Of a stretch of 34,978 nucleotides of DNA, positions 7,179-14,762 are shown in pieces (the first letter of the stretch is position 1; each line of letters opens with the position of its first letter). A model generated the notes under the pieces. That model saw only the letters and a program-made list of their open reading frames with translations. It was not told the origin of the DNA and searched no databases. The stretch is taken from positions 1-34,978 of the forward strand of contig CAJJCU010000129.1 in assembly GCA_905182775.1 (NCBI GenBank), given 5' to 3'. The translations under genes and the position numbers were made by a program. The stretch is from an uncultured Flavobacteriales bacterium. Its GTDB lineage: Bacteria; Bacteroidota; Bacteroidia; Flavobacteriales_D; Crocinitomicaceae.

Positions 7179-7844
7179 TTACTGTATTAATTTGTATCCG
7201 ACTCCTTTTACGGTGGCAATACATTCTTCTCCCAGTTTACGTCTAAGTTTCCTTATATGAACATCAATGGTTCTATCACCCACAACAATCTCGGTCCCCC
7301 AAACTGTAGTTAGAATTTCATTCCTTCTAAAAACATGATTTGGTTTCGATGCTAAAAGTGAGATGAGCTCAAACTCTTTTTTTGGCAATAAAATCTCATC
7401 ACCATTTTTATACACAATATACTTATCGAAGTCAATATGAATAATATCCTGCTGGAGGGATGGTGAATGAGTTGTTCTTCTCAATAGAGCGTTGATCCTA
7501 CTCAGAAGAACTTTAGGTTTGATAGGTTTAGTTACATAGTCATCTCCGCCCGCCTCTAGTGCTGCAATTTGGCTATAATCCTCTCCGCGTGCAGTTAAAA
7601 AGCAAATGAGTATTTGCGCATTTGAAGGTTCCGATTTTATTTGCTCACAAACCTCCAATCCATCCATCTCTGGCATCATAACATCCATTAATATTAAATG
7701 GGGCTTATTTTCTTTTATTTTCTCCAGGCATTCAATCCCATTACTAGCGTTGTCAACATCATATCCTGCTTTTTCGATATTATAAGTCAAAAGGCTTCGG
7801 ATGTCTTCATCGTCGTCAACTATCAAGATTGATTTTTTACTCAT
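7179..7844 (-). CDS. OmpR/PhoB-family response regulator
   Basis: 221 residues. N-terminal receiver domain: acidic pocket VDDDED (10-15), phospho-acceptor Asp54 in LILMDVMMPEMDG, switch Thr84 (CFLTAR) and Lys106 (YVTKPIKP). C-terminal winged-helix DNA-binding domain with LLPKKEFELISLLASKP and GDRTIDVHIRKLRRKLGE, ending KGVGYKLI. The sequence is of the PhoB/PhoP type common in Bacteroidota, normally paired with a PhoR-like membrane kinase. No kinase is adjacent, so it is an orphan here. The gene is convergent with the small-RNA array, and pafA is on the array's far side; a phosphate link is tempting but unproven. A TATATTTG box ends 4 bases before the ATG. Confidence 0.9.
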   Translation of the reverse strand: MSKKSILIVDDDEDIRSLLTYNIEKAGYDVDNASNGIECLEKIKENKPHLILMDVMMPEMDGLEVCEQIKSEPSNAQILICFLTARGEDYSQIAALEAGGDDYVTKPIKPKVLLSRINALLRRTTHSPSLQQDIIHIDFDKYIVYKNGDEILLPKKEFELISLLASKPNHVFRRNEILTTVWGTEIVVGDRTIDVHIRKLRRKLGEECIATVKGVGYKLIQ

Positions 7845-7848
7845 AGAA

Positions 7849-7856
7849 CAAATATA
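7849..7856 (-). promoter_or_regulatory. -7 box (TATATTTG) directly before response regulator start
   Basis: Exact TAnnTTTG match on the minus strand, 4 bases before the ATG at 7844. If used, transcription would start at or beside the start codon (leaderless mRNA). No TTG at the usual -33 distance was found. Confidence 0.5.
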
Positions 7857-8024
7857 ATTCTAATTACATATTTATAGCCATTGAATGTCTCGTTCCGCCA
7901 ATAAACGAAAAGAGATATTATAAAAAATGTTAGCGTGGCTGATTCTTATTAAACATAGGCATACCAAAGTCATTAATTTTACCAATCAAAATATTTTCTT
8001 CCCAACTTTTCCTAATTGCTTTTG

Positions 8025-8056
8025 TTTGTGTTGGCTTTTAATAGTCGATACCATTG
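8025..8056 (+). promoter_or_regulatory. Candidate promoter for sRNA in the regulator gap
   Basis: TTTG (8025-8028), 20 bases, then TACCATTG (8049-8056), one mismatch from TAnnTTTG. The spacing is right for a Bacteroidota housekeeping promoter. Confidence 0.3.
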
Positions 8057-8062
8057 TTTAAA

Positions 8063-8178
8063 ACGTGTTTATAATTATAACGTTCCACTCGTCAAAAAAG
8101 GCAGTATTCTCTTTAAATTTAGAACACGGTAGGTTAGGTTGATTTAGTAAAAGAGCTCTGAAAATGAGCTCTTTTTTT
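8063..8178 (+). ncRNA. Candidate small RNA between the two response regulators
   Basis: The 348-base gap between the divergent regulator genes (7845-8192) has no convincing ORF but contains a strong + strand terminator at 8149-8178. No + strand protein gene lies upstream, so something short must be transcribed into it, or it is a leader/attenuator. With the promoter proposed at 8025-8056 the RNA would be about 115 bases. Its sequence does not resemble the five-unit array, a tRNA, or a riboswitch I recognise. The remaining bases of the gap (7857-8024) show nothing else to me. Confidence 0.35.
8149..8178 (+). terminator. Intrinsic terminator upstream of RprY-like gene
   Basis: AAAAGAGCTC / GAGCTCTTTT, a 10-bp perfect stem with a 7-base loop, followed by T through 8178. 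The -7 box of the next gene begins two bases later. Confidence 0.8.
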
Positions 8179-8179
8179 G

Positions 8180-8187
8180 TAACTTCG
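8180..8187 (+). promoter_or_regulatory. -7 box (TAACTTCG) of RprY-like gene
   Basis: TAnnTTcG variant placed between the terminator and the ATG at 8193, only 5 bases before it. The tight placement implies an mRNA with almost no leader. Confidence 0.45.
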
Positions 8188-8192
8188 CTTTT

Positions 8193-8882
8193 ATGAAAAT
8201 CAAAATTTTATTGGTTGAAGATGATGTGAATTTAGGTGTGGTCATTTCGGATCATCTCAAATCTGCAGATTATGATGTGGTATGTGCAGAGGATGGGGCC
8301 GAGGGCTTGGTTAAATTTAATGAGGGTGATTTTAACCTATGTATATTAGATGTAATGTTGCCGAAGCTAGATGGGTTTTCATTGGCGCAGGATATTCGAA
8401 AAGTCAATGCTGAGATTCCTATTTTATTTTTGACAGCAAAATCTATGACAGAGGATAAGATCAAAGGTTTTGAAGCAGGGGGCGACGATTACCTTACCAA
8501 GCCCTTTAGTCTTCAAGAATTTCAACTAAGGGTCAAAGCATTACTGAAAAGAGTGCGCATAGAAACTAAGGAAGTAGAAGAAATGGTGTTTTCAATAGGC
8601 AACTATACCTATGATACTGAGAACCAAGTTTTGTCAATAAATAATCTTCCAAAAACTTTAACAAAAAAAGAAGCTCAAATCCTTAAGCTTTTATATCGGC
8701 ATAAAAATCAAGTAATCTCCAGGGAGATTATTTTAAAGGGAGTTTGGGGTCAAGATGATTATTTCGTAGGAAGAAGCCTTGATGTTTTTATTACCAAGCT
8801 TAGGAAATACTTTAGTGACGATCCGAGAATTATTATTTCAAATCTTCACGGGGTGGGATTTAAATTTGAGATACCTGAGTAG
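8193..8882 (+). CDS. RprY-like OmpR-family response regulator
   Basis: 229 residues. Receiver domain: EDD at 9-11, phospho-acceptor Asp53 (LCILDVMLPKLDG), Thr81 (ILFLTAKS) and Lys103 (DYLTKPFSLQEF). The C-terminal winged helix has LTKKEAQILKLLYRHKNQVISRE and a recognition helix in VGRSLDVFITKLRKYFSDD, ending HGVGFKFE. The overall sequence resembles the RprY group that in Bacteroidota pairs with an RprX-type kinase, usually encoded next to it. Here the next gene is tsaB, overlapping by one base (TAGTG); an RprX-like kinase lies 14 kb away at 22933. Low spacing suggests regulator and tsaB share a transcript. Confidence 0.9.
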   Translation: MKIKILLVEDDVNLGVVISDHLKSADYDVVCAEDGAEGLVKFNEGDFNLCILDVMLPKLDGFSLAQDIRKVNAEIPILFLTAKSMTEDKIKGFEAGGDDYLTKPFSLQEFQLRVKALLKRVRIETKEVEEMVFSIGNYTYDTENQVLSINNLPKTLTKKEAQILKLLYRHKNQVISREIILKGVWGQDDYFVGRSLDVFITKLRKYFSDDPRIIISNLHGVGFKFEIPE

Positions 8883-9544
8883 TGGGTGAACTAATCCTAC
8901 ATATTGAAACTGCAACTAAAATTTGCTCTGTTGCACTATCTGAGTCAGCAGAAAAATTAGCTTTAGTAGAGAAAGATCCAGATGGTTATATTCATGGTGA
9001 ATTTTTGACGCTTTTTATTGAAGAGGTGATGCAGGTTGCAAATAAGAATTTACAAGATCTCAATGCGGTTTCCGTAAGTATTGGTCCAGGCTCTTACACC
9101 GGTTTACGGATAGGGTTGTCTACGGCAAAAGGCTTGTGCTTTGGTCTTGGTATACCCGTGATTGCGATTCCAACACTAGATAGTCTGCTTGCGTTAGGCC
9201 GTATTCAGTATCCTGAAGCTAATTTATGTGCCATGTTAGATGCCCGGAGGATGGAGGTTTACACAAAAATGATCGCTTGTGATGATTTGGTAATATGCGA
9301 ACTCGCTGCTGTTGTTGTTGAGCAGAATACTTTCAGGGAAAATGAGCCATTTATTTATTTTGGAGATGGGGCACCAAAACTTATTGAGCTTTGGAAAGAT
9401 CGTGAGCTCACCTATGATCCGAACGTAAATGTTAGCGCTTTGGGTCAGATGCTATTGGCACTCGAGAAATACCGAAACCATTCCTTTGTAGCACTCTCAG
9501 AATGTAATCCGTTGTACCTTAAAGAATTTGGCGTAAACACTTAA
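8882..9544 (+). CDS. tsaB: tRNA threonylcarbamoyladenosine biosynthesis protein TsaB
   Basis: 220 residues, member of the ASKHA-fold TsaB/Gcp family. TsaB works with TsaD and TsaE to attach threonylcarbamoyl to A37 of ANN-decoding tRNAs; TsaB itself is the non-catalytic partner. Marks: N-terminal LILHIETATKICSVALS (phosphate-1 region), and the dimer helix segment VSIGPGSYTGLRIGLSTAKGL (about 62-82) that TsaB shares with TsaD. Starts with GTG whose G is the last base of the preceding TAG stop, so translation is probably coupled to the regulator upstream. Length matches the family (210-235). Confidence 0.93.
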   Translation: MGELILHIETATKICSVALSESAEKLALVEKDPDGYIHGEFLTLFIEEVMQVANKNLQDLNAVSVSIGPGSYTGLRIGLSTAKGLCFGLGIPVIAIPTLDSLLALGRIQYPEANLCAMLDARRMEVYTKMIACDDLVICELAAVVVEQNTFRENEPFIYFGDGAPKLIELWKDRELTYDPNVNVSALGQMLLALEKYRNHSFVALSECNPLYLKEFGVNT

Positions 9545-9610
9545 ATTTCTTTGAGAGCTATTTTTTTTGAAATTAAATGGCTATTGTCTTTTAAAACTTG
9601 CTTACAATCT

Positions 9611-9618
9611 TAACTTTG
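9611..9618 (+). promoter_or_regulatory. -7 box (TAACTTTG) for the zapA-rny cluster
   Basis: Exact TAnnTTTG match 17 bases before the ATG at 9636. A TTG at 9584-9586 is 24 bases upstream, one more than the usual upper limit. Confidence 0.5.
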
Positions 9619-9635
9619 TATCAAAGTAGATTGCT

Positions 9636-9929
9636 ATGGATGATAAAATTCAACGTCGCATTGCGGAAATTTCAGAGAAAGTAAAGGTACTTCTTCAGAA
9701 TTTTTCAGATCTTAAATTGGAAAACGAAATGCTTACATCCGAATTGGATAAGAAGTCAAATGAGTTGAATGATTTAAGTATAAAACACAATGCAGAGTTG
9801 AAATCTACCATAACAGCTGCGAAAAATAATGTTACCGCGTCCGTCTCAAAAAACTTGGATGAAAAGAACAAGGAGATCGACACACTAGTTAGAGAAATTG
9901 AAATCTGTATAGAAGAGCTTAAAGACTAA
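9636..9929 (+). CDS. Small coiled-coil protein upstream of zapA
   Basis: 97 residues, almost entirely helical with a heptad pattern (ISEKVKVLLQNFSDLKLENEMLTSELDKKSNEL) and no signal peptide or membrane segment. Two bases separate it from zapA, and rny follows. The position and coiled-coil nature suggest a ZapB-like or other division-associated factor acting with ZapA, but I base that on context; sequence alone does not prove homology to ZapB. Likely expressed from the promoter at 9611. Confidence 0.75.
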   Translation: MDDKIQRRIAEISEKVKVLLQNFSDLKLENEMLTSELDKKSNELNDLSIKHNAELKSTITAAKNNVTASVSKNLDEKNKEIDTLVREIEICIEELKD

Positions 9930-9931
9930 AA

Positions 9932-10246
9932 ATGGCTAAAATATCGTTGAAAGTAAATATAGCAGGAAGAACCTATCCCTTGACCGTTGAAGAGAACGAG
10001 CAAGAAAGTGTTTCGGCTGCAGTAGATACCATAAATAATGCCCTTGATAGCTTGAAAAAGAATTATGCGGTGAAGGATCCTCAAGATTTAATAGCAATGA
10101 CGGCACTTCAACTGATCATGAAACAAGAAGCGCATCAAAAATCTTCAGACACTTCAGAAGAGGAAGCATCGAATAACCTAGGTCAAATTGACAAAGCGCT
10201 TGAGCAGCTATGCCAGCAGATCGATGAAGCCAATCAGATCTCTTAG
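9932..10246 (+). CDS. zapA: Cell division protein ZapA
   Basis: 104 residues. ZapA binds FtsZ and bundles protofilaments at the division ring. The N-terminal fold is typical: ISLKVNIAGRTYPLTVEENEQESVSAAVDTINNALDSLKKNY, followed by a long helix (DLIAMTALQLIMKQEAHQ) used for dimer/tetramer formation. Length is normal for the family. It lies between a coiled-coil gene (2 bases upstream) and rny (39 bases downstream). The short gap before rny holds no terminator and no 6S RNA that I can recognise. Confidence 0.9.
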   Translation: MAKISLKVNIAGRTYPLTVEENEQESVSAAVDTINNALDSLKKNYAVKDPQDLIAMTALQLIMKQEAHQKSSDTSEEEASNNLGQIDKALEQLCQQIDEANQIS

Positions 10247-10285
10247 TAACCCGGTAACACGATTATTAATTTTAATTGTGTAAGT

Positions 10286-11815
10286 ATGGAAATTGTATAT
10301 ATTGTAGTAGGGCTTATAGCTGGAATTGCTCTCGGACTGATTGGTCAGCGTATGATGCTCAAAGGAAAGGCTGATAACCTCATTAGAGAAGCCGAAACTA
10401 AAGCTGAATCCATTAAGAAGGACAAAATGTTTCAGGCCAAAGAGCGCTTCTTATCCCTCAAGCAAGAGCACGAAACCAAAATCAAAGACAGAGAACGCCG
10501 TATTCAATCTACAGAAGATCGAGCTAAGGCAAAAGAAAATAAACTAGAGCAACAGATTTCTTCATTTGGTCGAAAAGAAAAAGAAATTGAAAAAACAAAA
10601 TCCGATTTTGATGCCAAGTTTCGAGGGATCGAATTGCGTATTAAAGAACTAGATAAAACCCAAGAAAAAAGGGTGAGTGAATTGTCAAAAATTAGCGGTC
10701 TTTCCGCTGAAGATGCAAAAAATGCGCTAATGGAGGCTTTAAAAGATGAAGCCAAAACTGCCGCGATGATTCATATCAAAGAAATTACAGAGGAAGCCAA
10801 GTTAAATGCCAATAAGGAAGCGCGAAAGATTGTGATTCAGTCGATACAGCGGGTTGCTACAGAGCAAGCTATTGAGAATGCGGTGTCTGTATTTAATATT
10901 GATTCTGATGAGGTTAAAGGTCGAATTATTGGTCGAGAAGGACGAAATATTAGAGCGTTAGAGTCTGCTACGGGTGTGGAAATCATTGTTGATGATACTC
11001 CAGAGGCAATTATGCTGTCATGTTTCGATCCTGTAAGAAGAGAGATTGCAAGATTGTCGCTGCATCAGTTGGTCACCGATGGTCGAATTCACCCTGCGCG
11101 TGTTGAGGAAATTGTTGCAAAAACAAGAAAGCAGCTTGATGAGGAAATTGCTGAGACAGGAAAAAGAACTTGTATCGATTTAGGCATTCATGGGTTACAC
11201 CCGGAGCTTGTCAAAATGGTCGGTCGCATGAAATACCGTTCCTCTTATGGTCAAAACTTACTACAGCATTCACGTGAGGTTGCAAACTTATGTGCAACTA
11301 TGGCATCTGAACTAGGGATCAACCCTAAGATAGCAAAACGTGCCGGTCTCCTTCATGATATTGGTAAGGTACCTGAGGACGAGCCCGAATTGCCTCACGC
11401 AATCCTAGGAATGAAGATTGCTGAAAAATATGGTGAGAAGCCAGATGTACTAAATGCAATTGGAGCCCACCATGATGAAATCGAAATGACAACTCTGATA
11501 TCTCCGCTCGTTCAAGTTTGTGATGCTGTGTCAGGAGCAAGACCAGGAGCGAGAAGAGAGATTGTAGAGGCCTACGTTAAGCGTATTAAAGATTTAGAGT
11601 CACTTGCTTTGGCTTTTGATGGAGTTGCTAGTGCTTATGCTATTCAAGCGGGAAGAGAGCTAAGGGTGATGGTCGAGGCGGATCGCGTTTCTGATGCAAA
11701 ATCTGAAGAGCTTTCATTTCAAATATCTGAAAAGATCCAAACTGAAATGACGTATCCAGGTCAAGTTCGGATTACCGTAATTAGAGAGAAAAGAGCAGTG
11801 AATTACGCCAAGTAA
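10286..11815 (+). CDS. rny: Ribonuclease Y
   Basis: 509 residues, membrane-anchored endoribonuclease that initiates mRNA decay. Domain order: N-terminal transmembrane helix ([19 protein letters not shown], about 2-20); long charged coiled coil (about 25-190); KH RNA-binding domain with [17 protein letters not shown]; and HD metal-dependent nuclease domain with [11 protein letters not shown] and [12 protein letters not shown], with [11 protein letters not shown] completing the metal ligands. Length close to the usual 510-520. The coiled-coil/zapA/rny order suggests one transcript. Relevant to the small RNAs predicted here, since RNase Y is a likely processing or turnover enzyme in this organism, but that is inference. 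Confidence 0.97.
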   Translation: MEIVYIVVGLIAGIALGLIGQRMMLKGKADNLIREAETKAESIKKDKMFQAKERFLSLKQEHETKIKDRERRIQSTEDRAKAKENKLEQQISSFGRKEKEIEKTKSDFDAKFRGIELRIKELDKTQEKRVSELSKISGLSAEDAKNALMEALKDEAKTAAMIHIKEITEEAKLNANKEARKIVIQSIQRVATEQAIENAVSVFNIDSDEVKGRIIGREGRNIRALESATGVEIIVDDTPEAIMLSCFDPVRREIARLSLHQLVTDGRIHPARVEEIVAKTRKQLDEEIAETGKRTCIDLGIHGLHPELVKMVGRMKYRSSYGQNLLQHSREVANLCATMASELGINPKIAKRAGLLHDIGKVPEDEPELPHAILGMKIAEKYGEKPDVLNAIGAHHDEIEMTTLISPLVQVCDAVSGARPGARREIVEAYVKRIKDLESLALAFDGVASAYAIQAGRELRVMVEADRVSDAKSEELSFQISEKIQTEMTYPGQVRITVIREKRAVNYAK

Positions 11816-11872
11816 TTGACGCGCATATTTTCTTTTCGCATTGATGGACCTTTTAATAACTAAAATAAAATC

Positions 11873-13684
11873 TTGCTTAGATTAATTATTGTCTCATTTT
11901 TGTTTTGTCAAATAGCGAATGATTCATTTGCACAGTCATTCATTCATAGAGTCGAAAATAGTCCCTATCCTAGCTCTTCTCAGTCCGATACGCTCTATGT
12001 TTTTAATGATGATTCATTTACCCATGATGAGCTTTTATTGCTTCAAAGTATTCAAGGGCTTTGTGCTAAGATAGAACCAAAAATTTATAGAGATAAAGGC
12101 AGTGGGAGTTCAATTTGGATTCAGGATTTGGAAGAGAACTACAATGTCTTTATTTCCACAGAATTGAATGGCAGTATTGATTCTGTATTAACCCTTGTTC
12201 CTCATAATGTAACGGGGTATATTCTATGTAATTTAAATGATAATTCGACTAATGTTGCAAATTCGTTATGTGGTCCTCTCAATGCTTTAGCCGTGACAAC
12301 GGAACTTCAGTCTTTGGTTGAGCAGAGTGGGTTTGCTTTGCTCTTGGATGTTAGAGATAAGGATGAACAATGGGTGATGGATTATTATAGCGAATTCCTT
12401 AGCGATGAGATTGTGACTTATCAAAGGGAGGACAAGTCCTTGTTTTTAGGAGACTACTCTATTTTTAGCAGTGCTTTGCATTTTTATGATGACATTCATA
12501 GCACAACAACGGAGAATGCTTTCTCAAGAATGGCCTCGAATTCTATTCTCTATGGTTGGGGAGATGATGAGTACCAAACGATTGCTAAAGCTTCCGCTTA
12601 TTCTATAGGTGTTCATCCTGCGGATTGGGGTTTCAATATATCAACCCTAACAAATTTCAATGCAGAAACGATCCAGCAAGTTTCAACCCAAGAACCTTCT
12701 ATAGAGGAAAATACGCATACGGTTTGTTTTCTGATGTCTGACGGGGATAATGTTCAATGGATGTTAAATTTATTTGCAGAAGATAGCCGTTGGTTTGGTA
12801 GTGAGAATAGGGGTTTGATGGATATTGGTTGGACGATTCCTCCAGCTCTTTCTGAAATTGCGCCAACAGTAATGTCAAAACTTTATGATATGGCGGAGTC
12901 TACGGCGGCAGGGAAGGATTATTTTATTGCAGGCCCCTCGGGACATACATACCATTTTCCTGAGCTATATCCAGCTCTTGAGTCTTCATGTGATTTAATG
13001 AATTCATTTCTAGATAAATCTGACTTATCTATAGTAAATATTCTAGGAAATGCGTACGATGAATCTGTTTTCCACCCCTATTTGAAGCAGGAAAGCGTTG
13101 ATGGTTTATTCTATTACGACTATTCTAATTATAGTAAAATGAAAGGGAAAATGGATTGTTATGCCTTGAAACCAGTCATTTCTGCAAAGTATAACCTTTG
13201 GGGTGGTTTTGAAACCTGTGAGAGTTTGGCGAGTAAGCTTAATAATGAAGTTAAAGACCCTCATTCAACAGATGGATATTCATTAATTGCAGTCCATGCA
13301 TGGTCTAACTCTGTAGATAGCTTGTTGTTTGTTCGTTCTTTGCTTAACGAGGGCATTCGTGTGGTAGCTCCTGATGAATTTGTTTCATTGATTAGCGAAG
13401 CAATATGTGCACCTCAGCAAAGCGAATCCTTACTTCTTGAAGCATATCCAAATCCATTTTCAGAAGAAATTAAGTTGCGAATACGAGGGTATTTGGCTGC
13501 TAACTTTAGCCTTTATATAGAAGATATTCAAGGGAAGCATGTTCCTTTTGAATCACGCCAAATACAGACCATTGATGGATGGGTTTCTGAGATCTATATT
13601 CAAGGTGTACCAAACGGAATTTATTTCATTCATTTCGATTCACCGACTGAAGCTCAGGTTCTAAAAGTTTTCAAATACAATTAA
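11873..13684 (+). CDS. Secreted GxGYxYP-family protein with T9SS sorting domain
   Basis: 603 residues, exported. Signal peptide MLRLIIVSFLFCQIANDSFAQ; catalytic-type middle part with FLMSDGDNVQWMLN (about 287-300) and SGHTYHFPELYP (about 355-367), which I align with the name-giving motif GxGYxYP as GHTYHFP (G to T, Y to F). These families are proposed carbohydrate-active enzymes of unproven activity. The C-terminal ~80 residues are a type A type IX secretion sorting domain (LEAYPNPFSEEIKLRI ... VPNGIYFIHF ... VLKVFKY). Start is a TTG: a stop codon lies two codons upstream in frame, and no ATG gives a signal peptide. Its stop shares TTAA with the convergent DUF1573 gene. Confidence 0.8.
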   Translation: MLRLIIVSFLFCQIANDSFAQSFIHRVENSPYPSSSQSDTLYVFNDDSFTHDELLLLQSIQGLCAKIEPKIYRDKGSGSSIWIQDLEENYNVFISTELNGSIDSVLTLVPHNVTGYILCNLNDNSTNVANSLCGPLNALAVTTELQSLVEQSGFALLLDVRDKDEQWVMDYYSEFLSDEIVTYQREDKSLFLGDYSIFSSALHFYDDIHSTTTENAFSRMASNSILYGWGDDEYQTIAKASAYSIGVHPADWGFNISTLTNFNAETIQQVSTQEPSIEENTHTVCFLMSDGDNVQWMLNLFAEDSRWFGSENRGLMDIGWTIPPALSEIAPTVMSKLYDMAESTAAGKDYFIAGPSGHTYHFPELYPALESSCDLMNSFLDKSDLSIVNILGNAYDESVFHPYLKQESVDGLFYYDYSNYSKMKGKMDCYALKPVISAKYNLWGGFETCESLASKLNNEVKDPHSTDGYSLIAVHAWSNSVDSLLFVRSLLNEGIRVVAPDEFVSLISEAICAPQQSESLLLEAYPNPFSEEIKLRIRGYLAANFSLYIEDIQGKHVPFESRQIQTIDGWVSEIYIQGVPNGIYFIHFDSPTEAQVLKVFKYN

Positions 13685-14100
13685 GGGTCTTTTGGGAAAA
13701 CCCTGTCAGGAGCGGGTTCAACAAATACTTTAAAGCGCAGGAGTTCCTTTCCTTTTCTTGTATTGGTTCTTAAATAGATCATGCGGTTTTGAAAATAGTA
13801 TTTCCCTTGTGTGTCAAAAATCACATTTATTTTCGAGAATTCTCCAGGACGAATCTTTTGAGATGGAAGAACTACTTCAGTGCAAGAACATTCTGTCTCA
13901 GAGGAATAAATTTCTAAGTCAGACTTACCGGTATTTTTAATTTCGTAGCTAAACTTTAAGATCTCTCCTTCTGGAGTATTTGGGAATTTTATAGTCTTAT
14001 GCTTGACTGAAAAAACCGCCGCTTGTCCAAAGACAAGGGCGGTTTTAAATAGGATGAGTAAAAGTAATGTGCTTCTCAATTTACATTTTTGCAGGAGCAC
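13681..14100 (-). CDS. DUF1573 exported protein (second copy)
   Basis: 139 residues. Signal sequence (RSTLLLLILFKTALVFGQA) then one Ig-like DUF1573 domain: IKFPNTPEGEILKFSYEIKNTGKSDLEI, the TECSCTEVVLP Cys pair, and RPGEFSKINVIFDTQGK. Function of the family is unknown; members are abundant in Bacteroidota envelopes. No ATG is available: the track uses GTG at 14100, overlapping the upstream gene by 20 bases; a TTG at 14079, one base after the upstream stop, would leave MRSTLLLL and is equally possible. Lies directly downstream of a longer DUF1573 paralogue, so a tandem duplication with divergence. Confidence 0.82.
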   Translation of the reverse strand: MLLQKCKLRSTLLLLILFKTALVFGQAAVFSVKHKTIKFPNTPEGEILKFSYEIKNTGKSDLEIYSSETECSCTEVVLPSQKIRPGEFSKINVIFDTQGKYYFQNRMIYLRTNTRKGKELLRFKVFVEPAPDRVFPKDP

Positions 14101-14524
14101 CAGAACTATTTACAGGGGCACCACTCTTAGGAGCTTGACCGACTTCACCTTTGATTCTTAGAACCTTTGTTGAAGCATTTACTGCATTTGAAGTAATGGT
14201 TACACTCTTATTGATTGGGCCTGGTCTTTTCGTGTCGTATTTAACTTTAATAGATCCTGAAGCTCCAGGAGCAATTGGTTCTTTAGGCCAAGTTGGTACA
14301 GTACAACCACACGAACCTTTGGAATTTGAAATAATTAAGGGCTCATTTCCAGTATTTGTAAATTTAAAACTACAATATGGATCACCATTGTATTTGATTT
14401 TTCCGTAGTCGTGAACTTCTTTTGAGAATTCGATTTTTGCACCTGTTGTCATTTCAGCTTGTGCATTGATGTTCATTGAGATTGCTCCGATGAACAACAT
14501 AGATAGGATAAGTAATTTCTTCAT
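14081..14524 (-). CDS. DUF1573 exported protein (first copy)
   Basis: 147 residues. Signal peptide MKKLLILSMLFIGAISMNINAQA; one DUF1573 domain with FSKEVHDYGKIKYNGDPYCSFKFTNTGN, the SKGSCGCTVPTWPKEPIAPG block (paired cysteines) and GSIKVKYDTKRPG; the tail is rich in Gly, Ala, Pro and Ser (GAPVNSSGAPAKM). The fold resembles ASH/Hydin-type Ig domains, so a structural or binding role at the cell envelope is plausible, but no function is established. A TATCTTCG box lies 29 bases upstream, followed by an A-rich leader, so this is probably the first gene of the pair. Confidence 0.88.
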   Translation of the reverse strand: MKKLLILSMLFIGAISMNINAQAEMTTGAKIEFSKEVHDYGKIKYNGDPYCSFKFTNTGNEPLIISNSKGSCGCTVPTWPKEPIAPGASGSIKVKYDTKRPGPINKSVTITSNAVNASTKVLRIKGEVGQAPKSGAPVNSSGAPAKM

Positions 14525-14553
14525 GTTTTTTTTAATTTTATAGTCCTAAATTA

Positions 14554-14561
14554 CGAAGATA
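14554..14561 (-). promoter_or_regulatory. -7 box (TATCTTCG) of the DUF1573 pair
   Basis: TAnnTTcG match on the minus strand, 29 bases before the ATG at 14524, leaving an A/T-rich leader typical for this phylum. No good -33 TTG at standard distance. Confidence 0.4.
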
Positions 14562-14604
14562 CCTTGTTGTTAAAAAATAATTAACAGAACATTAACAAAA
14601 CGTT

Positions 14605-14742
14605 TTAAGACTCACTTTGTGCTTTATGAAAAGCGCAGCTGTCGCAAGATTTTTTATCCTTTTTAAAACGGCGAAGAAATCTCCTCACAAGAAAAGTAAT
14701 TGCGATCGCTAAAAATAAAAAGACAAATAGCTCTTGAATCAT
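14605..14742 (-). CDS. FeoB-associated Cys-rich membrane protein
   Basis: Not in the ORF track because of its size: 45 residues, ATG at 14742, TAA at 14605-14607. It has a single N-terminal membrane helix (MIQELFVFLFLAIAITFLV), then a basic stretch (RRFLRRFKKDKK) and a CxxC with nearby His (SCDSCAFHKA). This is the layout of the FeoB_associated family of small proteins encoded next to feoB. They are thought to help ferrous-iron uptake, perhaps by binding iron at the membrane. It follows feoB on the same strand after 20 bases, so it forms a third Feo cistron. Confidence 0.85.
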   Translation of the reverse strand: MIQELFVFLFLAIAITFLVRRFLRRFKKDKKSCDSCAFHKAQSES

Positions 14743-14762
14743 TTGTTAAATATAGTGTTTAG

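Noticed and set aside
7078-7260. 60-aa ORF MQLYRITIRHTN in the track
   Set aside because: Its ATG is part of the conserved -35 box. The equivalent frames in units 1 and 2 stop after four and ten codons, and the frame reads into the antisense of a real gene.
8072-8096. Sixth ECF-type promoter near the AAC...CGTC at about 8080-8095
   Set aside because: The AAC to CGTC distance is only 8 bases rather than 17, and the GCAACTTT context is missing.
10247-10285. 6S RNA or other ncRNA between zapA and rny
   Set aside because: Only 39 bases, no stable hairpin or terminator.
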